NCBI GenBank assembly: GCA_948442015.1
Contig: CAOJRP010000008.1
Coordinates: 1-57,457 of the forward strand
Source: an uncultured Erysipelotrichaceae bacterium
GTDB taxonomy: Bacteria > Bacillota_I > Bacilli_A > RF39 > UBA660
DNA: 57,457 nt
Direction: 5' to 3'
Part shown: positions 1 through 7,327 of the stretch, piece by piece
Position numbering within the stretch: position 1 is the first letter of the stretch
How the letters are laid out: every line of letters begins with the position of its first letter
Notes under the pieces: model-generated
Database searches by the model: none
The model's input: only the letters and a program-made list of their open reading frames with translations
Told to the model about the DNA's origin: nothing
Position numbers and translations under genes: made by a program

Positions 1-9
1 TATCACCTC
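1..9 (-). promoter_or_regulatory. Ribosome binding site of a gene starting left of the window
   Basis: Read on the minus strand the window ends with GAGGTGATA, a good Shine-Dalgarno sequence. This suggests that the next minus-strand gene begins just outside position 1. The coding part is not visible. Confidence 0.45.
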
Positions 10-77
10 GTGTTTGTTTTAACGTGTCCTATAATATTAGTCAACAGCTTTAATGCGATTCCATATTATTAGCAGTC

Positions 78-102
78 AAAAAAAGAATAGTCATCGCTAT
101 TC
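78..102 (-). terminator. Rho-independent terminator
   Basis: A 6-bp stem GAATAG/CTATTC (85-90 and 97-102) is followed on the minus strand by a run of seven T. It lies just past the stop of the DUF1810 gene and probably ends that transcript. Confidence 0.7.
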
Positions 103-117
103 CTCAATAAAATCAAA

Positions 118-561
118 TCAACTTCTTGCTTTCATTTCTTCACATATCCTAACAGTAGTTAAATCTTTGCTACCATTAAAATACTTATCTATAACCTTAT
201 TAAATATTTCATCATCAGATACATAAGAGAATAGAGTCATAGACGATTTTAACTTCAAAGCATCAACATCGCCAAATACTTCAACTGGATCATTTGTATA
301 AAGTTCTAATAAAGCATTTGATATTTCAATTAAATGTGATTTTAGTAATTCATTATTTAAATAAGCTCTTGCTTCATCTAAACTCTTAATCTCATAATAT
401 TGTGCGGTTTCGCTCATACCTAAACCAGCTATCTGAGGAAAAATATACCACATCCAATGAGTTAATTTTCTTCCGCTTTTTACTTCGTTTAATGCTCTAG
501 TATAATCATCATTATGTGCATCAATAAACCTATCCAAATTATAATCTTTTTCTACAGTCAT
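118..561 (-). CDS. DUF1810 family protein
   Basis: The 147-residue protein matches the DUF1810 layout along its whole length: an N-terminal NLDRFIDAHNDDYTRAL segment, the hallmark HWMWYIFPQIAGLG at about residues 35-48, then a YYEIKSLDEARAYL segment and a helical C-terminus. The biochemical function of this family is not known to me; some databases carry a misleading calpastatin label. The start is an ATG at 561 with a GAAGTGA ribosome site. It is the last gene of a minus-strand run and is followed by a terminator. The family call rests on motif recall, not on a search. Confidence 0.82.
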   Translation of the reverse strand: MTVEKDYNLDRFIDAHNDDYTRALNEVKSGRKLTHWMWYIFPQIAGLGMSETAQYYEIKSLDEARAYLNNELLKSHLIEISNALLELYTNDPVEVFGDVDALKLKSSMTLFSYVSDDEIFNKVIDKYFNGSKDLTTVRICEEMKARS

Positions 562-577
562 TTCAAATCACTTCTTT

Positions 578-1555
578 CTACTCAATAATATCTAAAGTAT
601 CAGTTGAACCCTTAACTAGAACATCAGGCAATTCATTAGAATAATCATTCTCATGGAATAAGGAATAAACCTTACCATCCTTAATAACAACAATATCATC
701 ATTCTCTTCAACATAGCCAATATCATCTACGTCAAAAAATCTATGATAGTCTATAAATCCCTCACAAACCATACCAAATAGTCTTATATCTTTTTCAAAT
801 GTTAATGCTGCAATTACAAGAGGTGTAATAATTATTTTCTTATACTTATAATTATTGTTATTTATGCATTTGGTAGAATTACACATGCCAACAACAGGAA
901 TAATAACATTATTATTAGTAATTGCAAATATTGCTCCACCATTTATAAAAACTACTGCCTTTACATTTTCCAACATTTCCTTACCATTTAATAATACTAT
1001 ACCATTATGTAATAAAATAATAACATCTTTATTACAAGAAAACTCAATATCTTTTACCTCAATAACAGATATACCCTTTAAATAATCGGTATTATCATTA
1101 ACAAAATCATATGCTTTATTTAAATTATAGTCATATAATTTTACAATATCGACACCAAACAACCTGATACTACTTAAATCTTGTAATGCAGTAATACAAA
1201 AAATCTTATTTCCTTTAATCTCATCTTGGAATGGTAGAGCCTCATCTAAAAAATCATCATCCAATAAAGAAACATTACCCCTAATTCTATAATCAGTATT
1301 CATAACAATACCCTCTACAAATGATTTAAAATCATCATTTCTATTGCCAACAAATACTGCAGAAATATCTCCACTACAATCAACGATTTTCACAAGAACG
1401 AACATAGTATCTTCAATCTCATATACTTTCATATCATGAAACTTTCCCTCAAGTGTAACATTCTTAACTTTGCCAATTAATCCATCAATATGAGAAATAA
1501 ATACGTTCTCTGGAATCGTGGTCTCTATCCTCCTATAATTAATCTTCTTAGTCAC
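578..1555 (-). CDS. Hypothetical protein with N-terminal OB-fold-like domain
   Basis: This 325-residue protein is not recognised as a whole. Residues about 25-105 read as an OB-fold like the one at the N-terminus of PolC/DnaE polymerases: a KVYEIEDTMFVLVKIVDCS strand pair, then DISAVFVGNRNDDFKSF and YRIRGNVS. The rest alternates short beta strands and turns (DVIILLHNGIVLLNG, AIFAITNNNVIIPVVG, DDIVVIKDGKVYSLF), which may be a small beta-propeller. There is no signal peptide. The start is GTG at 1555: AGGAGG is seven bases upstream, and the nearer ATG runs straight into a TGA. It sits between the exported-protein genes and the DUF1810 gene. A nucleic-acid-binding role is only an inference. Confidence 0.6.
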   Translation of the reverse strand: MTKKINYRRIETTIPENVFISHIDGLIGKVKNVTLEGKFHDMKVYEIEDTMFVLVKIVDCSGDISAVFVGNRNDDFKSFVEGIVMNTDYRIRGNVSLLDDDFLDEALPFQDEIKGNKIFCITALQDLSSIRLFGVDIVKLYDYNLNKAYDFVNDNTDYLKGISVIEVKDIEFSCNKDVIILLHNGIVLLNGKEMLENVKAVVFINGGAIFAITNNNVIIPVVGMCNSTKCINNNNYKYKKIIITPLVIAALTFEKDIRLFGMVCEGFIDYHRFFDVDDIGYVEENDDIVVIKDGKVYSLFHENDYSNELPDVLVKGSTDTLDIIE

Positions 1556-1688
1556 ATAATAACCTCCTAACTATATTTCATTATACAAATTATACCATAA
1601 ATAATTATTATTACAGCCATACAATTGGTAAAAGAAGCAACTAGTTAAGTGCTTCTTTCTCATTAATTAGACTTATATTAATACATCT

Positions 1689-2357
1689 TTAATCCTTAAG
1701 ACAAGCTTGATCAGTTTCAGATCGTTCAGAACATTTTGGTATATCATCCTTTGGATCATGTTTACTAAGAACCTCTCGTTCATATATTGCACGTTCCCAA
1801 GCTGTCATATCTACACATGTTTTAGTTTCTGAATTATAGAAAGAACCACGTCCACAATCATTAAGATGATTATAGAATTCTATATCTTTTGGATTCATTC
1901 CAGGATAACCATGTGAAAGATACCATTCATCCTGAGTATCAAAATCCATACCACATGCTCCTTTAGGTAAACCATCAATACCATAAGTTGCCTCATAATC
2001 GGTTGAAACTGTTCCATCACCATTATCTTTAGAGACATCCTTATCAGGAAACCATATGTAGCCATCTGGGCACTCCTGTGGCTCGTAAAGGTGCTCATCC
2101 TGACATATACCATAGTAGTTCAAAAAGAAACCTACAGGACACCCATCTTCGTTCAATTCGGGCTCTTGTTCTACCTCTGCCTCTTGCTCGTCTTGTTTAA
2201 CTTCTTCTTTAATATCTTTATTTGGCTTTGGTTCATCTTTGACGTTCAATAAGATAACAGGGGTAGCAACAGCACCACTAATCACTACAACACTAACAAT
2301 AATAGTTGTTACTACATGTTGTTGAATCCAACTAAATATAATCTTAAACATAACCAT
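1689..2357 (-). CDS. Exported single-pass protein, Cys-rich ectodomain
   Basis: Residues about 8-33 form one hydrophobic segment (signal anchor), followed by an acidic Lys/Glu linker and an ectodomain of about 160 residues with some eight cysteines (for example DGCPVGFFLNYYGICQ, LNDCGRGSFYN, ETKTCVD). The repeated pattern of Cys, Gly and aromatic residues suggests small disulfide-bonded modules, as in extracellular adhesive or inhibitor domains, but no family is recognised. The start is uncertain: ATG at 2357 or at 2351 both fit a weak GAAGTG site. It follows two other membrane-anchored proteins in the same orientation with a 15-bp gap, so the three are probably co-transcribed. Confidence 0.6.
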   Translation of the reverse strand: MVMFKIIFSWIQQHVVTTIIVSVVVISGAVATPVILLNVKDEPKPNKDIKEEVKQDEQEAEVEQEPELNEDGCPVGFFLNYYGICQDEHLYEPQECPDGYIWFPDKDVSKDNGDGTVSTDYEATYGIDGLPKGACGMDFDTQDEWYLSHGYPGMNPKDIEFYNHLNDCGRGSFYNSETKTCVDMTAWERAIYEREVLSKHDPKDDIPKCSERSETDQACLKD

Positions 2358-2372
2358 CACACTTCTTTCTGT

Positions 2373-3512
2373 TTATTTCCATGAATCACAATCAACTATT
2401 AAATCACTCGCTGGTACCTTATCGAAATCTTCACTATTTACTGTATAAATATCGCCATTAGGAGTCATAAATCTACATGTTTGTTTCTGTGTCTCTATAT
2501 TTACACCTGTCAAAGAATCATTCAACATCTGAATGTCCTTACAATCTTTAATTACTCGCTCAGGTGTATATCTTTTAATCTTATTAGCATCATTAGGATT
2601 TAAAAGATTAAAATCTTTCAAATCAACGTATTCATATGTATCGGCAAGTAAACATTCCTCATAAGAAGAACTTGAATTCTGATGTCCAATTTTTCTCGAT
2701 AAAACATTAGCTAATATCTCTTTATCTTCTATTTGAATACTACCTGTAGCAACATATTCATTATAATTAATGGAAATATATTCAGTATCATCTTTCTTTG
2801 TGTGTTTTATTCTAAATTTATCAAGTGTATTGAAAAACTTATTGATTTGATTTTCCAATCCTACGTAATCTAAAACTAGTTGTTTTTCATCAAAAATATT
2901 CGATATAAATTTCTCAGTAAAATAACATTCTAATTCTTCATTATTCATACTACAAGAATATACATCACCATAGTCACCATCTGCTTTTAACTTATCCCAT
3001 AGGGTAGTGTAATAACCCTCATTATTACTATTTTTTATACTCTCATTGTTCTTCAAATCAGCTAGCAATACCTCTTTATCTGCTACTGAAATATACTCAA
3101 CAATAACATAATCCTTTTTCTCAATATATACATTTCCAGTTGCTCTAACTTTAACTCCATTAGAAGTATCAAAACCTTTTGACTTAGCTAAATCATATAA
3201 ATAATCAATACTATCATCAATATTTTTACCTGCAATTTTGATTTCATTATAAATGGAAACACAGTCATCATTAAGGCATGCCACATCTTCTACAGTACCA
3301 TCTTTAATAGTTAAAACAAGAAAAGGGTTGATCTCAATAAAAACATAATCTACCTTATCCTTTTGTATCTCATTAACTTCCTCAGTCATCTTCTGACTTC
3401 TAGTTTGATATAACTTCTGCTTAATAAAGCTATAGCTAAAGAATAGTATTATAACAATTATAATAACTAAAAGAACTTTTAATACAATATGCTTATTTTT
3501 CTTCTTACTCAT
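2373..3512 (-). CDS. Membrane-anchored protein with RsgI-like Asn-Pro domain
   Basis: The 379-residue protein has a short basic N-terminus, one TM segment (about 8-30) and a large outside part. Residues about 52-130 match the middle domain of RsgI-type anti-sigma factors: VFIEINPFLVLTI, then a GTVEDVACLNDDC segment, and an amphipathic helix DDSIDYLYDLAKSKGF. In RsgI proteins a bond in the equivalent Asn-Pro pair is autocleaved; here it is Asn62-Pro63. No cytoplasmic sigma-binding domain is present, because only about eight residues precede the TM. The start is ATG at 3512; the GTG nine bases upstream lies inside the ribosome site AGAGGTG. It is in an apparent operon with the neighbouring exported proteins. 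The C-terminal 200 residues are unrecognised. Confidence 0.6.
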   Translation of the reverse strand: MSKKKNKHIVLKVLLVIIIVIILFFSYSFIKQKLYQTRSQKMTEEVNEIQKDKVDYVFIEINPFLVLTIKDGTVEDVACLNDDCVSIYNEIKIAGKNIDDSIDYLYDLAKSKGFDTSNGVKVRATGNVYIEKKDYVIVEYISVADKEVLLADLKNNESIKNSNNEGYYTTLWDKLKADGDYGDVYSCSMNNEELECYFTEKFISNIFDEKQLVLDYVGLENQINKFFNTLDKFRIKHTKKDDTEYISINYNEYVATGSIQIEDKEILANVLSRKIGHQNSSSSYEECLLADTYEYVDLKDFNLLNPNDANKIKRYTPERVIKDCKDIQMLNDSLTGVNIETQKQTCRFMTPNGDIYTVNSEDFDKVPASDLIVDCDSWK

Positions 3513-3517
3513 AATTA

Positions 3518-4165
3518 TCACCTCTTAACATTGTAGCAGTTGCCATCCATACTTAAACAACTATGTCCCTTTACTATTATTTCATAGGTACTAACAGACA
3601 TTTTATTTCTTAAGTAACCATTATAAACACCTGTATAATAATCACCATCATATTCTTGATAACAAGGATCAGTTTTCTCATAAGGGTTATTATAACTAGC
3701 ACCCTGTCTATTTGCATAAGCATCATCCCAACCAGCAGCAATTACATTTTCTGACTCGGTAGGACTTAATTCACATTTTTTCTCATCCCCATATTGACCA
3801 TCATATCTTCTAAAAACTGCACCATCACAGTCTAAAACATTAATATTTAAAACTGAACATGTTATCGAACCACCATCATAGGTAAGTATTAAAGTATTAG
3901 AATCCTTTACTTTGACAGTTCCTTTGATTTCTATGTCAGACCCTTTAACAATTTTTGTATCATAATCACTATATTTCATTCTAAACTGATTAGAGTGGAT
4001 GTCTAAATAAGTAAGACCATGATAGGTATATCCATTTGCCAGTATAGAAGTATCATCAAATATCTCTTTAAACTTATTCTGATTAGTCCATTTTGGTATT
4101 TGCATAGCAATAATAGTAATAATTGGAATAATAATAATTCCTAAAATAATTAATTTCTTTTTCAC
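3518..4165 (-). CDS. Exported single-pass protein
   Basis: The 215-residue protein has a basic start and one TM (about 4-22), then an ectodomain of beta-rich character (TLILTYDGGSITC) with about eight cysteines. A segment near residues 138-185 (GWDDAYANRQGASYNNPY, then DYYTGVYNGYL) resembles the Gly-Tyr pattern seen in ribosome-modulation-factor-like and phage accessory proteins; this is a weak likeness. The start is GTG at 4165, nine bases from AAGGAG; the nearby ATG is out of frame. The stop overlaps the ribosome site of the next gene, which suggests coupled translation. The function is unknown. Confidence 0.6.
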   Translation of the reverse strand: MKKKLIILGIIIIPIITIIAMQIPKWTNQNKFKEIFDDTSILANGYTYHGLTYLDIHSNQFRMKYSDYDTKIVKGSDIEIKGTVKVKDSNTLILTYDGGSITCSVLNINVLDCDGAVFRRYDGQYGDEKKCELSPTESENVIAAGWDDAYANRQGASYNNPYEKTDPCYQEYDGDYYTGVYNGYLRNKMSVSTYEIIVKGHSCLSMDGNCYNVKR

Positions 4166-4185
4166 AACATACAACTCCTTTAAAA

Positions 4186-4461
4186 TCAATAATCCCAAAC
4201 TAATCTTTCAATACATGTTGGAATAAATTTTTCAATAAATAGAACAACTAATACAATCTCAACAACAAATAACAATATAATAATGTTGTTACCAAATCCA
4301 GCTGATGTAACTGATAAAACTAGATCATAGGGTATTTGTGTTGCTCTACAAATATCAACTGCAATCATTTTGTTATAAGGAAATAATAAAACAGCCGAAC
4401 ATGTAATAAATACTGATTCCAAAATTATTAGAATTCTGTCCTCAAAACAATCAGTAAACAT
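4186..4461 (-). CDS. Small membrane protein, two TM segments
   Basis: This 91-residue protein is almost entirely hydrophobic, with two predicted TM helices (about 9-27 and 54-78) joined by a loop containing Lys, Asp and Cys. The start is ATG at 4461, preceded by AAAGGAGTG at a good distance. It begins six bases after the stop of the GIY-YIG-like gene and is followed 20 bases later by an exported protein, so it belongs to the same run. No family is recognised. By position it could be a partner of the single-pass proteins downstream. Confidence 0.6.
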   Translation of the reverse strand: MFTDCFEDRILIILESVFITCSAVLLFPYNKMIAVDICRATQIPYDLVLSVTSAGFGNNIIILLFVVEIVLVVLFIEKFIPTCIERLVWDY

Positions 4462-4466
4462 AAAAA

Positions 4467-5102
4467 TCACTCCTTTAATATTTCTTGTAACTTATTTAGC
4501 AATAAAGCACGACTAGCTTTACAAACACTAATATCTAATACTAATCCATCTTGAAACTCAATAAAATTTTTGTGAGATGGACAATGCGTTTTAAATTCTT
4601 CACCATCTCTTAGAAGTAAAAGCAGTTCATCTGGTAGCTCATCATTATACTTAGATAAAATTTTATCTCTAAGTTCTTCAAAAACTGACTTAGTTGTATC
4701 AATTTTAACTTCTTCTTCTAGTACAAGAAAACTATAATCAGTAGTCTTATCTTCTATAAGTTCAATAAACTGGTTGTGCTTATACAATAGGTTATATAGT
4801 TCTTGGATACTAACATTATAATTGATATTGTATACCTCGATTCCTGCCAATTGATAATCTTTAAAATAATCCCTAACTAAGTTATCAGCTATATCCATAT
4901 TTTTTATTCGAAGAGCCGTAGCAATAGGTTTATAACTAGGGTAGTTTAGCATGCAATTGAAACCATGATATGGAGTGCGAACATGCTGACTCATCCTTTC
5001 CTTAAAATTGTCAGTTACACCTATCTTACAAAGATTCTTTGTACCACCCATTATACACGGATATACATAGATAAACCCCTCACCATTAGAAATTTTACTC
5101 AT
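4467..5102 (-). CDS. GIY-YIG-like (T5orf172/MUG113-type) domain protein
   Basis: Residues 9-45 read GFIYVYPC, then LCKIGVTDNFKERMSQH. This is the arrangement of the T5orf172/MUG113 branch of GIY-YIG proteins: a Tyr-Val-Tyr strand, a KIG-x-T strand, and an Arg on the first helix. The later part (VYNINYNVSIQELYNLLYK) fits the end of that domain, and the last 80 residues are unrecognised. Members are putative endonucleases common on phages and mobile elements. The catalytic Glu is not clear to me, so activity is uncertain. The start is ATG at 5102 with GAGGTGG. It is the first gene of the minus-strand run that continues to position 118. Confidence 0.62.
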   Translation of the reverse strand: MSKISNGEGFIYVYPCIMGGTKNLCKIGVTDNFKERMSQHVRTPYHGFNCMLNYPSYKPIATALRIKNMDIADNLVRDYFKDYQLAGIEVYNINYNVSIQELYNLLYKHNQFIELIEDKTTDYSFLVLEEEVKIDTTKSVFEELRDKILSKYNDELPDELLLLLRDGEEFKTHCPSHKNFIEFQDGLVLDISVCKASRALLLNKLQEILKE

Positions 5103-5208
5103 AAAAACACCACCTCAAGAATATTATATCACAAATTTAGTAACATTTGAAGATACCGTCATTTCAAGATAATTATGAGAAAATAATAAATGCTGTGGAG
5201 GTTGTTTT

Positions 5209-5514
5209 ATGGGTAGAAATAATCACTCTTATACTGATGAACAATTGATAGATTATAGTGGTGTAAAAAAGAATATTTGTCAGAATATGCGTATTGCAAG
5301 AAAACTCGCTAATATCAAAGTAAAAGATGCAGCTCCTGCACTTGGAATAGAACCGGAATCGCTTAAAAGAATTGAAGCACCAAGTTCTGAAATCGGACCA
5401 TCACTAGAGGTTCTATGTGGTGCAATTGAATTGTATGAACAAGATCCAAATTTCTATTGGGAATATTGGGAAGAAAATCAAAAGTTATTAGAAGGCAAAA
5501 AGGAAGAGAACTAA
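5209..5514 (+). CDS. XRE-type helix-turn-helix protein
   Basis: The 101-residue protein has an HTH of the XRE/Cro type at about residues 23-75: NMRIARKLANIKVKDAA, a GIEPESLKRIE recognition helix, then PSLEVLCGAIELY. The C-terminus is acidic and aromatic (FYWEYWEEN). It is probably a small transcriptional regulator. The start ATG at 5209 has TGGAGG eight bases upstream. It is transcribed divergently from the GIY-YIG-led run and could control it. Its stop overlaps, tail to tail, the stop of the minus-strand gene at 5511. Confidence 0.72.
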   Translation: MGRNNHSYTDEQLIDYSGVKKNICQNMRIARKLANIKVKDAAPALGIEPESLKRIEAPSSEIGPSLEVLCGAIELYEQDPNFYWEYWEENQKLLEGKKEEN

Positions 5515-5738
5515 CTCTTCCTTTTAAAGTAAACAATATACATTGTTTTTGAATCATCTATTGGCTTTACTTCTTCAATAGAATATCCAGCAGAATTAAT
5601 TAAATAATCCATTATCACAAACTCTATACCATTGTCTACTTTGTTATTGAAAGTTATTTCAATTTCTTCGGGTAAATCATTAGATAATTTTTCCTTAATC
5701 ACATTAAGACTAGGATTATTTAATAACAATTTCTTCAT
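5511..5738 (-). CDS. Small hypothetical protein
   Basis: A 75-residue soluble protein with an N-terminal helix (PSLNVIKEKLSNDLPEEI) and alternating strands after it. No family is recognised. The start ATG at 5738 has a weak GGTGA site. It overlaps the XRE gene by four bases, tail to tail. The sequence reads as real coding, but evidence is limited to length, start context and composition. Confidence 0.5.
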   Translation of the reverse strand: MKKLLLNNPSLNVIKEKLSNDLPEEIEITFNNKVDNGIEFVIMDYLINSAGYSIEEVKPIDDSKTMYIVYFKRKS

Positions 5739-5861
5739 TCAAATCACCATCCCGCTTGTTTATATACCATAAGTTCGAAAGAAATACAGCCTTTATTGTA
5801 AGTTTATTATTTAAATTAAAACTCTACAAGTAATCTTCATAATAAACAAATTCTCCTTTCT

Positions 5862-5880
5862 AATTCTAGACACTAGAATT
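5862..5880. promoter_or_regulatory. Perfect inverted repeat, operator candidate
   Basis: AATTCTAG-ACA-CTAGAATT has two perfect 8-bp arms with a 3-bp spacer, the size of a site for a homodimeric HTH regulator. It lies in the region upstream of the XRE gene at 6056, which is the natural candidate to bind it. Confidence 0.55.
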
Positions 5881-5978
5881 GCTGTAATTTTAAAATGCTT
5901 TCAATTATTGTCAAATGCTATGAATAAAAAATCCAAAAAGGTTCATACTAATTATAACACGAAAGCAACTTGTGGGTT

Positions 5979-6009
5979 TTGATAATTTTCAATGATTATT
6001 ATTTATAAT
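5979..6009 (+). promoter_or_regulatory. Promoter candidate for the XRE gene
   Basis: TTGATA (5979-5984) and TATAAT (6004-6009) are separated by 19 bp. The -10 is perfect but the spacing is long, so strength is uncertain. It lies about 45 bp upstream of the start at 6056. Confidence 0.45.
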
Positions 6010-6041
6010 TAGGTGTAGGCAAAGGTAATGGGAGAGATATT

Positions 6042-6059
6042 ATGAAGTATGATCAATGA
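6042..6059 (+). other. Five-codon leader ORF overlapping the XRE start
   Basis: After GGGAGAGA an ATG at 6042 opens a five-codon frame (MKYDQ) whose TGA overlaps the ATG of the XRE gene at 6056 as ATGA. The only good ribosome site serves this mini-ORF, so translation of the regulator may depend on re-initiation. Alternatively the regulator simply uses a long spacing. Confidence 0.35.
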
Positions 6060-6271
6060 AAGTTAATTTAAAGGACTATGGTAGAGGTGCTTTCATAAAG
6101 ATTATTCGTGAATGGACTGGACTTACTCAAAAAGAATTTGGGAAACAGATCGGTCGTAGCGAAAGAACAATCCAAGAATATGAAGCAGGTACCACAAACT
6201 ACAACATAAACACATTAGAAAAAATAATAGAAAAGTTTAATATCTCAATCATTGCCGAAAAAAAGAGATAA
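6056..6271 (+). CDS. XRE-family transcriptional regulator
   Basis: A 71-residue single-domain HTH protein. WTGLTQKEFGKQIGRSERTI followed by QEYEAGTTNYNINTLEKIIE is a textbook XRE/Cro helix-turn-helix (about residues 19-60). It is expected to bind DNA as a dimer and may use the perfect inverted repeat at 5862-5880. It ends just before a rho-independent terminator. Its ATG lacks a well-placed ribosome site of its own (see the leader ORF at 6042). Confidence 0.82.
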   Translation: MKVNLKDYGRGAFIKIIREWTGLTQKEFGKQIGRSERTIQEYEAGTTNYNINTLEKIIEKFNISIIAEKKR

Positions 6272-6314
6272 CCTAATAAGTTATCTCAATACTAAAGAAT
6301 TAAAATCTATCTAC

Positions 6315-6342
6315 AGTAGCTATCACTTGGCTACTTTTTTTT
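6315..6342 (+). terminator. Rho-independent terminator
   Basis: AGTAGC (6315-6320) and GCTACT (6330-6335) form a 6-bp stem with a 9-base loop, followed by a run of T. It lies 44 bp after the XRE stop and ends that transcript. Confidence 0.75.
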
Positions 6343-6445
6343 CATTATAAGAATATTAGATAAAAGGTTACGGTTCAAACTCTAATATTCTTGGGTACTA
6401 CTTTACTGCTTTCTACTACATTATTCAAAAGAAGTGAGAGCTTCC

Positions 6446-6493
6446 ATGAAAGGTCTAGTAAAATGGTTTAACAATGAATCACATCACCTGTGA
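6446..6493 (+). pseudogene. N-terminal fragment of a cold-shock protein gene
   Basis: An ATG after a GAAGTGAGAG ribosome site opens 15 codons beginning MKGLVKWFNNE. This is the start of CspA-family proteins almost letter for letter; family members continue with KGFGFI. Here the frame switches to unrelated SHHL and stops. RNP1 and RNP2 are missing, so no cold-shock domain can form. It is either a gene remnant cut at codon 11 or a short leader derived from one. Confidence 0.6.
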
Positions 6494-6573
6494 CAATATC
6501 AATATACATTATTTGTCGAATTTTGTCAATACACAACACGCAAAATAATTGTGGGTATGATTTTTATAAAATA

Positions 6574-6786
6574 CTAAATTGTCTCGAACTGGTCAACTCC
6601 ATATATTAAAGCTAAAGTTCTACCATTGTCCCATTTCATATGAAGTTGACCATCATCATCAATATGATCTACAGTTCCTAAAGTACCACTTGGTACTGCT
6701 TGTGAATCATCCATTTGAATTAATCTAACTCTTGTACCTACAGGAAATAATTTCTTAATCTTCTCAACTTCTTCACTTGGTCTCAT
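6574..6786 (-). CDS. DUF4314 domain protein
   Basis: The 70-residue protein matches DUF4314 throughout: FPVGTRVRLIQMDD, PSGTLGTVDHIDDDGQLHMKWDNGRTLALIYGVDQF. This is an SH3-like small beta barrel found mostly on phages, plasmids and conjugative elements; its function is unknown. The start is ATG at 6786, seven bases from GAGGAGG; the ATG further upstream lies across that ribosome site. Its presence supports a mobile-element origin for this part of the window. Confidence 0.82.
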   Translation of the reverse strand: MRPSEEVEKIKKLFPVGTRVRLIQMDDSQAVPSGTLGTVDHIDDDGQLHMKWDNGRTLALIYGVDQFETI

Positions 6787-6849
6787 ACCTGTTCCTCCTC
6801 TCATGAATTACAACACTTTAAAGTAAAGAATAAAAGATACTTACTAGTA

Positions 6850-7209
6850 TCATCCATAGTCATCGTCATCTTCCTCCCAACTAAGTTTAATTTGTCCAGT
6901 AAGTCTCTTTAAATTCCATGTTAGACTATGACGGAAATAAGCATATAAACATTCAATCTCTTTCCCATCTTCATCACAAAATTTGTTCGACTTTATTCTC
7001 GATATAACATAACTTGCAGTAACAATAATAATTTGAAAATCGTATTGTTGCAGTAATTCTTCAAACAGAGCATCATACATAAAAGTTTCGATATCATCTT
7101 CCTTAATAAACTTCCTCTTAATCAATAAATTCTTAGTAATATAATTGTGCTTAGGAAGTTGGATTTTATCATATATCAATTTATCATTTTCTATTATTCT
7201 TTCTTTCAT
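6850..7209 (-). CDS. Hypothetical helical protein, possibly replication-associated
   Basis: The 119-residue protein is mainly helical and ends in an acidic tail (WEEDDDDYG). The segment YVISRIKSNKFCDEDGKEI followed by YAYFRHSLTWNLKRL resembles the C-terminal helices of replication-initiator and DnaD-like proteins of mobile elements, where a similar Asp-Glu-Asp-Gly turn precedes a YF-x-x-SL helix. This is a weak, pattern-level likeness. The start ATG at 7209 has AAGGAG. A promoter candidate lies at 7234-7262. Confidence 0.5.
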   Translation of the reverse strand: MKERIIENDKLIYDKIQLPKHNYITKNLLIKRKFIKEDDIETFMYDALFEELLQQYDFQIIIVTASYVISRIKSNKFCDEDGKEIECLYAYFRHSLTWNLKRLTGQIKLSWEEDDDDYG

Positions 7210-7233
7210 ATTTCTAACTCCTTTGATTTTGTA

Positions 7234-7262
7234 TTTAAACTCTAAATCAAAGGATAAGTCAA
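7234..7262 (-). promoter_or_regulatory. Promoter candidate upstream of the gene at 6850-7209
   Basis: On the minus strand TTGACT is separated by 17 bp from TTTAAA, about 25 bp before the start codon. The -35 is good and the -10 weak. Confidence 0.4.
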
Positions 7263-7327
7263 TATTGTTATAGATTATTAATAATTTACTTCAAATTAAG
7301 TTAGTTATCTAGTTAAAAAGTAATCTA

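Larger units (their letters stand above)
5739..6055. other. Intergenic region with operator and promoter
   Basis: About 315 bp without a convincing gene lie between the divergent genes at 5738 and 6056. It holds a perfect inverted repeat (5862-5880) and a promoter-like pair (5979-6009), both listed separately. Apart from these it is AT-rich with no further structure that I can see. Confidence 0.6.

Noticed and set aside
855..1085. Plus-strand open frame of 76 codons
   Set aside because: Lies wholly antisense inside the OB-fold-like gene, has no ribosome site and a composition typical of a shadow frame.
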